Below, piece by piece: positions 35,920 to 44,316 of a stretch of DNA of 64,000 nt. Source of the stretch: an uncultured Faecalicatena sp. (lineage in GTDB: Bacteria; Bacillota; Clostridia; Lachnospirales; Lachnospiraceae); NCBI GenBank assembly GCA_948468385.1, contig CAOKHZ010000006.1, positions 93,697 through 157,696 of the forward strand, given 5' to 3'. The notes beneath the pieces were generated by a model. That model did no database searches, was not told where the DNA came from, and was given only the letters and a program-made list of their open reading frames with translations. Made by a program: the position numbers and the translations under genes. Numbering within the stretch: position 1 is the stretch's first letter; each line of letters starts with the position of its first letter.

Positions 35920-36873
35920 ATGCGCAAAAATCCACTTTTTTGTGGTATTTTTCTCATGATATTCCTGATGGCCTTTTTATCCATCGGCTGCACGGGGAAC
36001 GCCAAGGATTCCTCGTCCCCTTCCAATGGCAAAAACACCAAAAACCATACGGAGGAAAGAAGGGTTACCTCGCAGGACTGCCTGCTTCCCGTGGCTTCGG
36101 GCAGCATCGTTTATGGAAATGACGCGGTTTCCATCGACGCGTCAAACACGTCGGAAGGATACGTCATGGTATGCTACCAGGGTGCCGTCGATAAAGTAAA
36201 GCTGCAAATTACCACGCCAGACCAGACGACTTACACCTACAATCTGGCAATTGGCTCCTACGAGACTTTCCCTTTGCAAGGCGGGAACGGAACTTATGGC
36301 ATGAAGATACTGGAGCACGCCTATGACGACAAATACTCCGTTTTGTTTACCCAGGACATCGACGTCACAATAACCGACGAATTCAAGCCATTCTTATACC
36401 CGAACCAGTACGTTTGGTTCGAGCAGGATTATAGCACCGTCAATTTTGCCAGGACGCTTTCCGAAGATTCCTCGAACGATTTGGATTACGTGGAGCAGGT
36501 ATACCTTTATGTAATCGGAAACATTAAATATGACGAGGAGCTTGCCGAGACCGTGACCTCCGGGTATCTTCCAAACATTGACGATACCATGCGCACGAAA
36601 AAGGGAATCTGTTTTGACTATGCCTCCTTGATGGCGGCAATGTTGCGTTCCCAGGACGTGCCGACCAAGCTCGTGGTCGGTTACTCCGGGGATGCCTACC
36701 ATGCATGGATCAGCGTCTATCTGGACGAGATCGGCTGGGTTGACGACATCATCCAGTTTGACGGCAAAAGCTGGTCACTGATGGATCCGACGCTCGGCGC
36801 GAACAACAGTAGCTCTTCCGTGAAAAAATATGTCGGCGACGGGAGCAACTATACGGTGAAGTATTTTTATTAA
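35920..36873 (+). CDS. Transglutaminase-like lipoprotein
   Basis: A 317-residue lipoprotein with lipobox LSIGC (Cys about 24). The C-terminal half is a transglutaminase-core domain: KKGICFDYASLMAAMLRS (nucleophile Cys), GDAYHAWISVY (His) and WSLMDPTLGA (Asp), the full papain-like triad. The part before it (~45-150) is beta rich. Such enzymes can crosslink, cleave or modify proteins outside the cell. It lies 38 bases after the GGDEF-like gene and before the GspF-like gene, so it may process or anchor filament or surface proteins made by the same locus (inference). AAAGGAG lies before the ATG. Confidence 0.85.
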   Translation: MRKNPLFCGIFLMIFLMAFLSIGCTGNAKDSSSPSNGKNTKNHTEERRVTSQDCLLPVASGSIVYGNDAVSIDASNTSEGYVMVCYQGAVDKVKLQITTPDQTTYTYNLAIGSYETFPLQGGNGTYGMKILEHAYDDKYSVLFTQDIDVTITDEFKPFLYPNQYVWFEQDYSTVNFARTLSEDSSNDLDYVEQVYLYVIGNIKYDEELAETVTSGYLPNIDDTMRTKKGICFDYASLMAAMLRSQDVPTKLVVGYSGDAYHAWISVYLDEIGWVDDIIQFDGKSWSLMDPTLGANNSSSSVKKYVGDGSNYTVKYFY

Positions 36874-36879
36874 TAAGGA

Positions 36880-36929
36880 AGTTGTGCTGCCACCAGGCTT
36901 GAAACCACCTCGCCAAGTGCCACACAACT
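36880..36929. repeat. Hairpin holding an inverted copy of the 34955 repeat
   Basis: AGTTGTG and CACAACT form the outer stem. The inside, 36890-36919, is the reverse complement of the CACTTGGCGAGG...AGCCTGGTGG hairpin unit of the upstream array. It starts 7 bases after the lipoprotein stop. Confidence 0.7.
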
Positions 36930-36990
36930 ACATTCGCACCTAAGCACCTAAATGACAAGTGCCAAGTGCTCATAGTAAGGGAGGACAATC

Positions 36991-38025
36991 ATGAAACCAT
37001 TTTCCAACATAGAACTTTCTTCATTCTGCGGCCAGACCGCCCTGATTTTAAAATCAGGCATTTCCGTCACGGAGGGACTTTCCATCATGCTGGAGGATGC
37101 CGCCTCCCCGGAAGAAAAAGAAGTATTGGAACGCCTTCTCGAAGGCATGCAAGAAACGGGACAATTGTACCAGGCCATGGAAAGGACGGAAATTTATCCT
37201 TCCTACATGATCCACATGGTACAGATTGGCGAAGAAACCGGCACGCTAGACGAAGTCATGGAATCCCTGCAAAACCATTATGAACGCGAAGATTCCATCA
37301 GCAAGAGCATTCGTAATTCGATTACATATCCCATGATCATGACCGGGATGATGGCCGTCGTCATCGTCGTCCTCCTCGTGAAGGTCATGCCCATTTTCAA
37401 CCAGGTATTTATCCAGCTCGGCACGGAAATGACGGGATTCTCCCGCGTGCTGATGGACATGGGAACCATTATCAACCGTTATGCCATCGTGTTCATCGTC
37501 ATTCTCGCGGCCATTGCCTGCCTCGCCCTTTTCGGCACGCGCACGGCCGGCGGACGGGCGATGGTGCAAAAGCTTGGATACAAACTTCGTTTTACGCGCG
37601 TCATCTATGAAGAGCTGGCCGCCTGCCGATTTGCCAGCGGCATGGCGCTCACCCTTAGCAGCGGGCTCAATCCGGATCGAAGCATGGAACTGGTACACTC
37701 CTTAAACGACGACCCTGTTTTCCAGAAAAAGCTTGACCGCTGCCAGAATGAAATCAACGATGGAAAAGATTTGTCACAAGCACTTTTCACCTCCGGGATG
37801 TTTACGGGGATTTACGCCCGCATGGCCTCCATCGGTTCCAAGACTGGCTCCATGGACCAGGTCATGGAGCAGATTGCCGAGCTTTATCAGGATGACATCG
37901 ACACCCGCATGAACAACGTCCTCGCGGTGTTGGAACCCACCCTGGTCATCTTGCTCTCCTTGATCGTGGGTGTAATCCTCTTGTCGGTAATGTTGCCCCT
38001 GATGGGAATCATGTCAAGCCTGTGA
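36991..38025 (+). CDS. GspF/PilC-type platform membrane protein
   Basis: A 344-residue type II secretion F-family protein. Two homologous cytoplasmic T2SSF domains (about 8-125 and 205-335), with spans at ~112-135, ~160-182 and ~315-340. Typical signatures are LKSGISVTEGLSIM and GEETGTLDEVMESL in the first and LTLSSGLNPDRSMELV and GSKTGSMDQVMEQI in the second. The protein forms the inner-membrane platform on which the motor ATPase acts during filament assembly. GGGAGG precedes the ATG. The matching ATPase is PilT-like at 40144. Confidence 0.9.
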   Translation: MKPFSNIELSSFCGQTALILKSGISVTEGLSIMLEDAASPEEKEVLERLLEGMQETGQLYQAMERTEIYPSYMIHMVQIGEETGTLDEVMESLQNHYEREDSISKSIRNSITYPMIMTGMMAVVIVVLLVKVMPIFNQVFIQLGTEMTGFSRVLMDMGTIINRYAIVFIVILAAIACLALFGTRTAGGRAMVQKLGYKLRFTRVIYEELAACRFASGMALTLSSGLNPDRSMELVHSLNDDPVFQKKLDRCQNEINDGKDLSQALFTSGMFTGIYARMASIGSKTGSMDQVMEQIAELYQDDIDTRMNNVLAVLEPTLVILLSLIVGVILLSVMLPLMGIMSSL

Positions 38026-38047
38026 CGGAGGCGGAAAGGAGCTTTTC

Positions 38048-38380
38048 ATGAGTCGATTTACATACAAGAAGCAACCGCGCACCGTGCACAAATTTTTGCT
38101 TTCCGTCTGCTTGTTTTTCGCCATCCTCTTCCTTTTCGTAGGAGGCATCTCGTCGTTGTCCTCCGGCACGAGGCAACGGCAAAAGGAAAGCCTTGAAAAT
38201 GCCATCATGCGCGGCATCACTTATTGCTATGCCGTGGAGGGGGCCTATCCCGAAAGCCTTGATTATCTTCGGGAAAACTATGGACTTACTTATGATGAGA
38301 ATTTATTTTTTGTAGACTATCGCGTTACCGGTTCGAACATTTTGCCGGACGTGACAATCATTGAAAGGAAGGAACAGTAA
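38048..38380 (+). CDS. Small pseudopilin-like protein
   Basis: 110 residues: a short basic N-terminus, one span (~15-35), then AIMRGITYCYAVEGAYPESLDYLRENYG, which resembles the helix-to-loop part of GspG-type pseudopilins (A..Y...G.YP.sL..L). There is no G-F-x-x-x-E prepilin peptidase site. It would be a single-span minor pilin or pilin-like subunit, C-terminus outside. AAAGGAG lies before the ATG; its stop overlaps the next start by one base (TAATG). Confidence 0.65.
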   Translation: MSRFTYKKQPRTVHKFLLSVCLFFAILFLFVGGISSLSSGTRQRQKESLENAIMRGITYCYAVEGAYPESLDYLRENYGLTYDENLFFVDYRVTGSNILPDVTIIERKEQ

Positions 38381-38862
38381 TGCGGTTTCGTACAAAGCAT
38401 AAGCACATGATCGATTTCTTGTTTCCCGTCGCGCTATTTTTTGTATTTGCCTTGTCCGCGCTTACGGTCATTCTCCTTGCGGCCAGAATTTACCAGTCTA
38501 CCACCGAACATTCTTCGTTTAATTATACGTCGCGGACGTGCTTGTCCTACATCGCGGAAAAGATTCATCAAAACGATGTGGGGGGAACTGCCTCCATCGG
38601 GACTTTTGACGGATGCGACGCGTTAGTTTTAGGGCAGGCTCACGGGGAAGACACCTATTATACATACATTTATGTTCATGAAAATGAATTGAAAGAACTC
38701 TTTGTTAAAGAAGGTGCCGAAGTAAAAGCCGCAGACGGGAAAATGATTCTCAAGGTGACGGATTTTTCCATGGAACAGCTTTCCGACGACTTATTGCGTT
38801 TTTACTGCATTGACGAAAACGGCCAGGAAAGTTCCTCCGTTTTATGTATAAGAAGCCATTAA
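38380..38862 (+). CDS. DUF4860-like single-span membrane protein
   Basis: 160 residues: basic N-terminus (RFRTKHKH), one span (~12-35), then an outside domain with beta-strand character (YTYIYVHENELKELF, DGKMILKVTDFSM). The pattern resembles proteins annotated DUF4860, which are found in such gene sets in Clostridia (from memory of the family, moderate certainty). Likely a minor-pilin-like part of the filament system. Coupled by TAATG overlap to the gene before it. Confidence 0.6.
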   Translation: MRFRTKHKHMIDFLFPVALFFVFALSALTVILLAARIYQSTTEHSSFNYTSRTCLSYIAEKIHQNDVGGTASIGTFDGCDALVLGQAHGEDTYYTYIYVHENELKELFVKEGAEVKAADGKMILKVTDFSMEQLSDDLLRFYCIDENGQESSSVLCIRSH

Positions 38863-38960
38863 GACACGAGAATCCTTTACACAAGCCGTGCACGGCCCGC
38901 CCATGCAGTCCACGCATGATGACGTTTCATTTCAAACAGTAACAGAAAGGACGCACTTTT

Positions 38961-39482
38961 ATGGTACGTAAAAGCAGAGCCAGATCATCCAGTTTGTTTT
39001 TGATAGAATTGATACTTGCCATCCTCTTTTTCTCGGTTGCAAGTGCCGTTTGCGTGCAATTGTTCGTAAAGTCGCATCTCCTAAGCACGGATTCCAACGC
39101 CTTGAACCATGCCGTGAACGAATGCGCCAACGTCGCGGAAATCATCGCGTCGGCAAGCGGGGCGGACGATGCCCTGGACAAATTAGAAGCCGTGTACCCT
39201 GACGTTTCCCATGCAGAAACTGCTCCGAACTCGCAAGACGATTTTTTTGACACGACGGTTTTCGTTTTTTACGATGACGAATTCGCCGCCTGCAAGGAAG
39301 GGGAAGAGGCAGAGTATTTTCTTGCCATTCACCTTACGGAAGAACAAAACATGTTGCAAGCCCTCATGCAAGTGACAAAAACGAAAAACCCGCAAGACCT
39401 CGAACGGGCTGACAAGCAAATCATCTACGAATTAGAGACCACACACCACGTGGCAAGGAGGACGGATTATGCGCAAAGATAA
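38961..39482 (+). CDS. Prepilin-like protein with non-canonical cleavage region
   Basis: 173 residues: short basic start, then SSLFLIELILAILFFSVASAV. This matches the type IV prepilin hydrophobic helix with Glu at the place of the conserved Glu5 (x-F-L-I-E), but the residue at the expected cleavage position is Ser, not Gly. The C-terminal part is acidic and hydrophilic. It is the best pilin candidate in the locus. AGAAAGGA lies before the ATG; the 98-bp gap upstream holds nothing clear. Confidence 0.65.
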   Translation: MVRKSRARSSSLFLIELILAILFFSVASAVCVQLFVKSHLLSTDSNALNHAVNECANVAEIIASASGADDALDKLEAVYPDVSHAETAPNSQDDFFDTTVFVFYDDEFAACKEGEEAEYFLAIHLTEEQNMLQALMQVTKTKNPQDLERADKQIIYELETTHHVARRTDYAQR

Positions 39483-40029
39483 ACAACAATCCTCTTTTGT
39501 AAATATCGGCTCCTCCTCGTTATTGGTCATATTTTTGATACTATGCCTTGTCACTTTTGCCATCTTGTCCGTTTCCAGTGCCAAGAGCGACTATTCTTTC
39601 AGCGAGCGGCTGGCAGAGCATAAAACAAAGTATTACGAGGCATCCGCAAGGGCAGAACGCATTGCCGGAGAAATCGATGATGTTTTGTACGAACTGGCAC
39701 AAGAGAGCGATACAAAAAGCGACGGCAAAAACGGTATGACAGAAAATGCTACGGCACGAAACGGCAATACGGCCAGCTACGTTGCCGCCGTGACGAAAGC
39801 TTTTGACGGCATGCAGATTGACAACGTCATGCTCTTTTGCACCACCGAAGACGACCTTTTTATTTCTTACGAAATCCCGATAGGGGAAAAACAGAAATTA
39901 GAAGTGCGCCTTCTGGTCACCGATTACACAAAAGAAGATACCTATTATAAAACCGTGGCATGGCAAGTCGTGCCTTCTGGAACGTGGCAAGGGGACGAAA
40001 GCCTAAACCTCATGCCCGTCACACAATAA
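39469..40029 (+). CDS. Single-span membrane protein of the filament-like locus
   Basis: 186 residues: hydrophilic start, span at ~17-38 (SSSLLVIFLILCLVTFAIL), then a helical segment (YSFSERLAEHKTKYYEASARAERIAGEIDDVL) and a beta-rich C-terminal domain. The shape is that of a minor pilin, without Glu5 and without a Gly cleavage site at the right place (an NIG precedes the span). It overlaps the gene before it by 14 bases, with AAGGAGG inside that gene, so the two are coupled. No better assignment. Confidence 0.6.
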   Translation: MRKDKQQSSFVNIGSSSLLVIFLILCLVTFAILSVSSAKSDYSFSERLAEHKTKYYEASARAERIAGEIDDVLYELAQESDTKSDGKNGMTENATARNGNTASYVAAVTKAFDGMQIDNVMLFCTTEDDLFISYEIPIGEKQKLEVRLLVTDYTKEDTYYKTVAWQVVPSGTWQGDESLNLMPVTQ

Positions 40030-40035
40030 TGTGAT

Positions 40036-40062
40036 GATACCAGGGTCAAAAGGTCACGTATG
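40036..40062. repeat. 27-bp repeat before pilT, with adjoining hairpin
   Basis: Contains ACCAGGGTCAAAAGGTCA and matches 41198-41224 with one change. The hairpin GACATGC-TTGCAT-GCATGTC (40062-40081) follows at once. The pair of repeats brackets the pilT gene. Confidence 0.8.
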
Positions 40063-40143
40063 ACATGCTTGCATGCATGTCAATACATGGTCTTGGAATC
40101 CGCAAAACACCTCAATATACTCACAGTAAGGAGTTGATTTTTC

Positions 40144-41199
40144 ATGAATTTAAAAGAAATATTGGAGCAGGCAATCAAGGAGCAGGCATCCGACGTGTTC
40201 ATCGTCGCCGGACTTCCCGTATCCTTTCGAAAAAACAACGTCATACACCAGATTAACGAAGAAAAGCTTTTCCCAACGGACACGGAAAGCTTGCTAGCCG
40301 AAATATACGGGCAGGCCGGAGGACGCAGCCTGAAAATCCTTCACGACATGGGAGACGACGATTTTTCCTTCGCCATTCCCGGTTTGTCACGTTTCCGTGT
40401 CAGCGCCTATAAGCAAAGGGGGGCGCTGTCGGCTGTCATCCGCATCATTTCCTTCAACCTTCCCGATTTTAAAGATTTGGGAATTCCCGAGCACGTCATC
40501 CACCTCGGCGACGGCGGGAAGGGAATGGTGCTCGTCACTGGTCCGGCCGGAAGTGGAAAATCGACCACCCTCGCGTGCATTATTGATCAAATTAACAAAA
40601 AATCGCACAAGCACATCATCACGCTGGAGGATCCGCTGGAATACCTTCACCGGCACGACCAGAGCATCGTGAGCCAACGTGAAATCAACGTGGACACGGA
40701 AAATTACGTGACCGCCCTGCGAGCCGCGCTGCGCCAGAGTCCGGACGTAATCCTTCTCGGCGAAATGCGCGACTACGAGACGATTAACGTCGCCATGACG
40801 GCCGCCGAAACCGGACATTTGCTGCTCTCCACGCTCCACACCATCGGCGCGGCCAACACGATAGACCGTATCATCGACGTATTTCCGGCCAACCAGCAAC
40901 GGCAGATTGCCATACAGCTTTCGACGGTGCTGACCGCGGTCGTGTCACAGCAGCTTGTCCCGACGGTGGATGACAAGATCGTTCCGGCTCTGGAAATCAT
41001 GACCGTGACCCCGGCCATCCGCAACATGATTCGGGACAACAAGGTACACCAGATTGACGGGTTGATTTATTCCTCCATGAAGGAAGACATGATATCCATG
41101 GACGGAAGCCTGCAAAACTTGTGCAAACAAGGGAAAATCAGCAAAGATACCGCATTAAAATATGCAACGAACCCAGAAATGCTGAGCAAGAAACTGTGA
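40144..41199 (+). CDS. pilT: PilT-type twitching / retraction ATPase
   Basis: 351 residues. N-terminal PAS-like domain (SDVFIVAGLPVSFRKNNVI), then RecA-type core: Walker A GPAGSGKST (133-141), Asp box TLEDPLEY (160-167), Walker B DVILLGEMRD (201-210), His box HLLLSTLHT (225-233). The segment PAIRNMIRDNK matches the AIRNLIRE motif typical of PilT rather than of the extension ATPase PilB. No PilB or GspE lies nearby, so this would be the only motor of the locus. AAGGAG lies upstream of the ATG. A second copy of a 27-bp repeat covers its stop codon. Confidence 0.9.
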   Translation: MNLKEILEQAIKEQASDVFIVAGLPVSFRKNNVIHQINEEKLFPTDTESLLAEIYGQAGGRSLKILHDMGDDDFSFAIPGLSRFRVSAYKQRGALSAVIRIISFNLPDFKDLGIPEHVIHLGDGGKGMVLVTGPAGSGKSTTLACIIDQINKKSHKHIITLEDPLEYLHRHDQSIVSQREINVDTENYVTALRAALRQSPDVILLGEMRDYETINVAMTAAETGHLLLSTLHTIGAANTIDRIIDVFPANQQRQIAIQLSTVLTAVVSQQLVPTVDDKIVPALEIMTVTPAIRNMIRDNKVHQIDGLIYSSMKEDMISMDGSLQNLCKQGKISKDTALKYATNPEMLSKKL

Positions 41200-41224
41200 T
41201 ACCAGGGTCAAAAGGTCATGTATG
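41198..41224. repeat. 27-bp repeat over the pilT stop codon
   Basis: Second copy of 40036-40062 (one base different). The first two bases are part of the TGA stop of pilT. Confidence 0.8.
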
Positions 41225-41242
41225 CTTGCATGAAACACATCC

Positions 41243-41280
41243 TTATATTGCGGGGCAAATGTTTCTGCCCCGCAGTATAA
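41243..41280. terminator. Bidirectional terminator-like hairpin, GGGGCA family
   Basis: TTATATTGCGGGGCA pairs with TGCCCCGCAGTATAA over 15 pairs (one G-U), loop of 8. It lies between the convergent pilT and TPR-like genes. A relative is at 45227-45261. Confidence 0.7.
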
Positions 41281-41284
41281 TTAC

Positions 41285-42055
41285 TTATGAAAACGGGAAT
41301 TCCTCATCGTCCTCGTCATCCCACTCATCATTAAAGTCCCAGTCATCCCCGTCATCACCAAACAAATCCCCGAAATCGGCAAATTCCTTTTCCATCATTT
41401 TGTCAACTTCGTCCTCATATTTCTCCAGGGACTTCCGCATGCGTTTGGTCTTTTCCTTCTCGCCCATCGCCTCGTATAACCGCACGGCGGCCCGCCATAT
41501 AATTTCGTTTTCTTCACAGCATTTCGCGTCATCCGACAAATATTCCTTCACGGTCTTTTCCGCCCCGGCGAGTTCTCCCGCGTCGGTCTGCGCGTAAACA
41601 AGTGCCGCCGCCGACACTTGTCCGGCCTCCTCCGACTGGTTCTTGGCCGCTTCCAGATGCCACTTCTCGCAAAACGCCACCGCCTCTCCAATCTTACCCT
41701 GCCCTTTCAACGCCTTGGACAATATGAAGCGAATGTCTGTCGGCTCGTCTTCTACCCAATGGAACATTCCCAACAATGTCTTACAAACCTCGTAAAGACG
41801 TTCGTACATCTTATACATGTCCAGTTCGTCCATGTAATCCTCCAAAAAGCCCGACACGTCATGCTCGAACTCCGTCTCGTCGTCCACCTGGTACAACTCG
41901 CCGGCAAAATCCGGATTTACTTTTCTCTCGCTTTCAATGACTGCGACCAATTCGTCAAACGCCTCGTCCCATACGGACTTGTCCGGCGTTGACGATATCA
42001 TGTTCGAATAACAATCTCCCGACAGCTTATCAAACTTTTTCCATATCCTATCCAT
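41285..42055 (-). CDS. Hypothetical TPR-like protein with acidic C-terminus
   Basis: About 256 residues with no signal peptide or span. It is predicted to be all helical, with TPR-like pairs such as DIRFILSKALKGQGKIGEAVAFCEKW and NEIIWRAAVRLYEAMGEKEKTKRMRKSLEKYE. The tail from ~225 is almost all Asp/Glu with aromatic residues (DWDFNDEWDDEDDEE). Start: ATG 42055 giving MDRIWKKFDKLSGD; the ribosome site (AGGA) is weak and longer in-frame starts exist up to 42193. I do not recognise a function. Confidence 0.6.
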   Translation of the reverse strand: MDRIWKKFDKLSGDCYSNMISSTPDKSVWDEAFDELVAVIESERKVNPDFAGELYQVDDETEFEHDVSGFLEDYMDELDMYKMYERLYEVCKTLLGMFHWVEDEPTDIRFILSKALKGQGKIGEAVAFCEKWHLEAAKNQSEEAGQVSAAALVYAQTDAGELAGAEKTVKEYLSDDAKCCEENEIIWRAAVRLYEAMGEKEKTKRMRKSLEKYEDEVDKMMEKEFADFGDLFGDDGDDWDFNDEWDDEDDEEFPFS

Positions 42056-42192
42056 AATAAGATTCCTAACCCTTTCTTTGTTTTTATTTTTTGTAACACG
42101 GCAGGACAAAGGCCTTCCCTTCAAAACGCTTGTCACTCGCCGCCATGTGCCTCGCTCTCCAACTCCTTGGCCACTTTTACTACTCTGACCCA

Positions 42193-42732
42193 TTAAAAAA
42201 ACCTGGCAATTTCCGTATCCTTTTTCCTTGGCGGCATCTCTGGTTCCACCATCCCATATCCAAAGGCAATGACCGAAACAATTTTCTGATCTTTTGGTAC
42301 TTCCAGCATCTCTCGTAGCCTCGCCTCGTCGCGAATACCCATGATGAGGCTGTCGATTCCCAAATCCTTTGCCTTCAATACCATGTTTTCATTCTGCAAC
42401 GCCAAGTCATAAATGCCCCAGCCGTTTCCCAGTTCGTTGACCGCCCGGCCGTCCCGTTCAAAACCGGAACGGTTCATTACGAACGCCGTCACCACAAGGA
42501 CGCTCGCACCTTGGCAACTATTCGCGTTAAACTCAGGCAGACATTCGCGGCGCACCTTCTCAAGCAAGTCCGACGACACCACACAATAATATCTCGCCGT
42601 CTGGCTGTTCTTCCACGACGGTGCCAGTATGGCGGCCTCCAAAATCTCCCTCATCTGGTTTCCGCTCACTTTCTCAAGCGGGTTGAAAGCACGCACGCTC
42701 CTTCTCGTCTCCACTACCTTCTGAAACTCCAT
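42193..42732 (-). CDS. Nitroreductase family protein
   Basis: A 179-residue FMN-binding oxidoreductase. It starts MEFQKVVETRRSVRAFNPLEKVS with the phosphate-binding Arg/Ser motif RRSVR, has PSWKNSQTARY and ends GYGMVEPEMPPRKKDTEIARFF, typical of the small nitroreductase group in anaerobes. It reduces quinones, nitro compounds or flavins with NAD(P)H. Start at 42732 with AAGGAG 7 bases before; an in-frame extension to 42816 has no site. Confidence 0.88.
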   Translation of the reverse strand: MEFQKVVETRRSVRAFNPLEKVSGNQMREILEAAILAPSWKNSQTARYYCVVSSDLLEKVRRECLPEFNANSCQGASVLVVTAFVMNRSGFERDGRAVNELGNGWGIYDLALQNENMVLKAKDLGIDSLIMGIRDEARLREMLEVPKDQKIVSVIAFGYGMVEPEMPPRKKDTEIARFF

Positions 42733-42863
42733 GATGCTTCTCCTTCCGTTCACCATCTTACCACATTCTAACATATACATAGCCAGTGTACCACAAAACA
42801 TATAAAAAAGCATCAAAAAAATTCCGGCTGTGCGGTTGGATGCTCCGATGGTGCCTCCAACCT

Positions 42864-44174
42864 TTACGACATTCTTCTATAGCAAGCATCCACCTTTATG
42901 TAAAGTTCCCTCTCTCCTCCAGTTTTCAAAAGCTCCTTTAGCACCGACATCCACTCTCTACAGAAATAGTGTATCGAATATTTTTCATCATACTCGTCAA
43001 ACGTCTTTATCCCTTCGTTCTCCACCTTTTCAGAAAATTTCAAAAACGCCTCGCTCAAATATGCCCGCTGCCTTTTCCGCTCATCCGCCACCTTTTCCCT
43101 TTCCCATAGAGGAATCGAGCGATGCATCAGGGCAAGGTAAAGCACCTTGTCAATCTCAATGCTTTCCGCGTCATAAAAATCTTCCAGATATACACGTCCC
43201 TCCTCCCTCTCCTTTGCCAAAGACGGGTACTCCTCAAGCCACTTCGCCCTCTCCCTTGCACTCTCAATCGCATCCAATGGCGATATCGGCTTGTTTAGGC
43301 AACAATGCTTATATTTTTTCCCGCTCCCGCAGGGACAAGGTTCGTTCCTCCCGATTTTGGCGCTCTTAACCTCCGGTTTTTTATATGACTTCATCAATTT
43401 CTTCCATGCCTTTTCCCTCTCCTTTTCGCCCATCCGCGGCTCTTCGTCCTCGTGCGAAAACATCGCCCATCCACGCAACGTTTTCGCCGCGTTGAGCGGG
43501 GTTTTGCAAAAGCCTTCCCTATATTTCGAATATTCAAACATCAAGTCCACACACTTGTCATAATCCCCCAAGATTGACGGATCCACCATGTCGTTTTCAT
43601 ATAAAAAGCGAATCTCCGGAAGCATTTCAACAAAATGGCACTGGCAGATGACATCCGCCACTTCCGCATAAAAATAATCCCCAAGCCCGTCGCTTTCATG
43701 TATCATCTCGCGAATAAATGCCTGCCACTCGTCCTTCCCCAGCGAGCCGTCCAGATATAACTCGCCCATCACTTCCAGCATCGCATTCCGCACGTACTCG
43801 TCAATGTCCTAATTCAGGATGGCACGCTTCAAAAGCTCCAAATCCCCATTATACGTATTGTACAAAACATTGTTCATGCCTGACGTGACAGCGTCACCGA
43901 TTAAGTAGTCCAACACTTCCGGCGGCAGGGACACGAACTCCATAATCTTCGGAAAAAACGCCTTGTCTTGAAATTGTGCAAGCAGATAAAACGCATAAAA
44001 ATGTAATTGATACTCCTCTTCCAGATCGTCCTGCTCTTCCAAGGCCTTTTCAATCGCCGTACGCAAATACGGCATCGCTTCCTCCGGGTTCTCGCTCAAA
44101 ACCCGAAACTCCTCCTCTGGAAATATTTTACTTCGATATGTAATGTTTTCAATTGCACTTTGTACCGACATCAT
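42864..44174 (-). pseudogene. DUF1186 / SEC-C protein split by one in-frame amber codon
   Basis: Two open frames in the same phase are separated by a single TAG (43809-43811): ...LELLKRAILN stop [15 protein letters not shown].... Read through, they make one ~436-residue protein with an all-helical DUF1186-like N-terminal part and the SEC-C metal motif [19 protein letters not shown] in the C-terminal half. A GAG or GAA to TAG change would explain it. The second part could only start at a GTG (43793) without ribosome site. Start at 44174 with AAGGAG 9 bases upstream. Either a fresh null allele or a sequencing error. Confidence 0.8.
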
Positions 44175-44316
44175 ATTCATTTTCTCCTTTTTCAATATTT
44201 TTATCTTTTACCTTCCTTACATCTTAGGAAATGTAATTGCATAAATAGCCTCACAAATTTTTAATACTAAGACTGGTTGCATAAGGAACAAGCTAATTCT
44301 CTTCCTTCGCGTCTTC

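Noticed and set aside
35210-41199. Complete type IV pilus or type II secretion operon
   Set aside because: No extension ATPase, prepilin peptidase, alignment proteins or canonical prepilin sites are present, so only a reduced system can be claimed.
42864-43793. Stand-alone SEC-C gene starting at GTG 43793
   Set aside because: No ribosome site, and the upstream frame continues in phase across one stop into the same domain.
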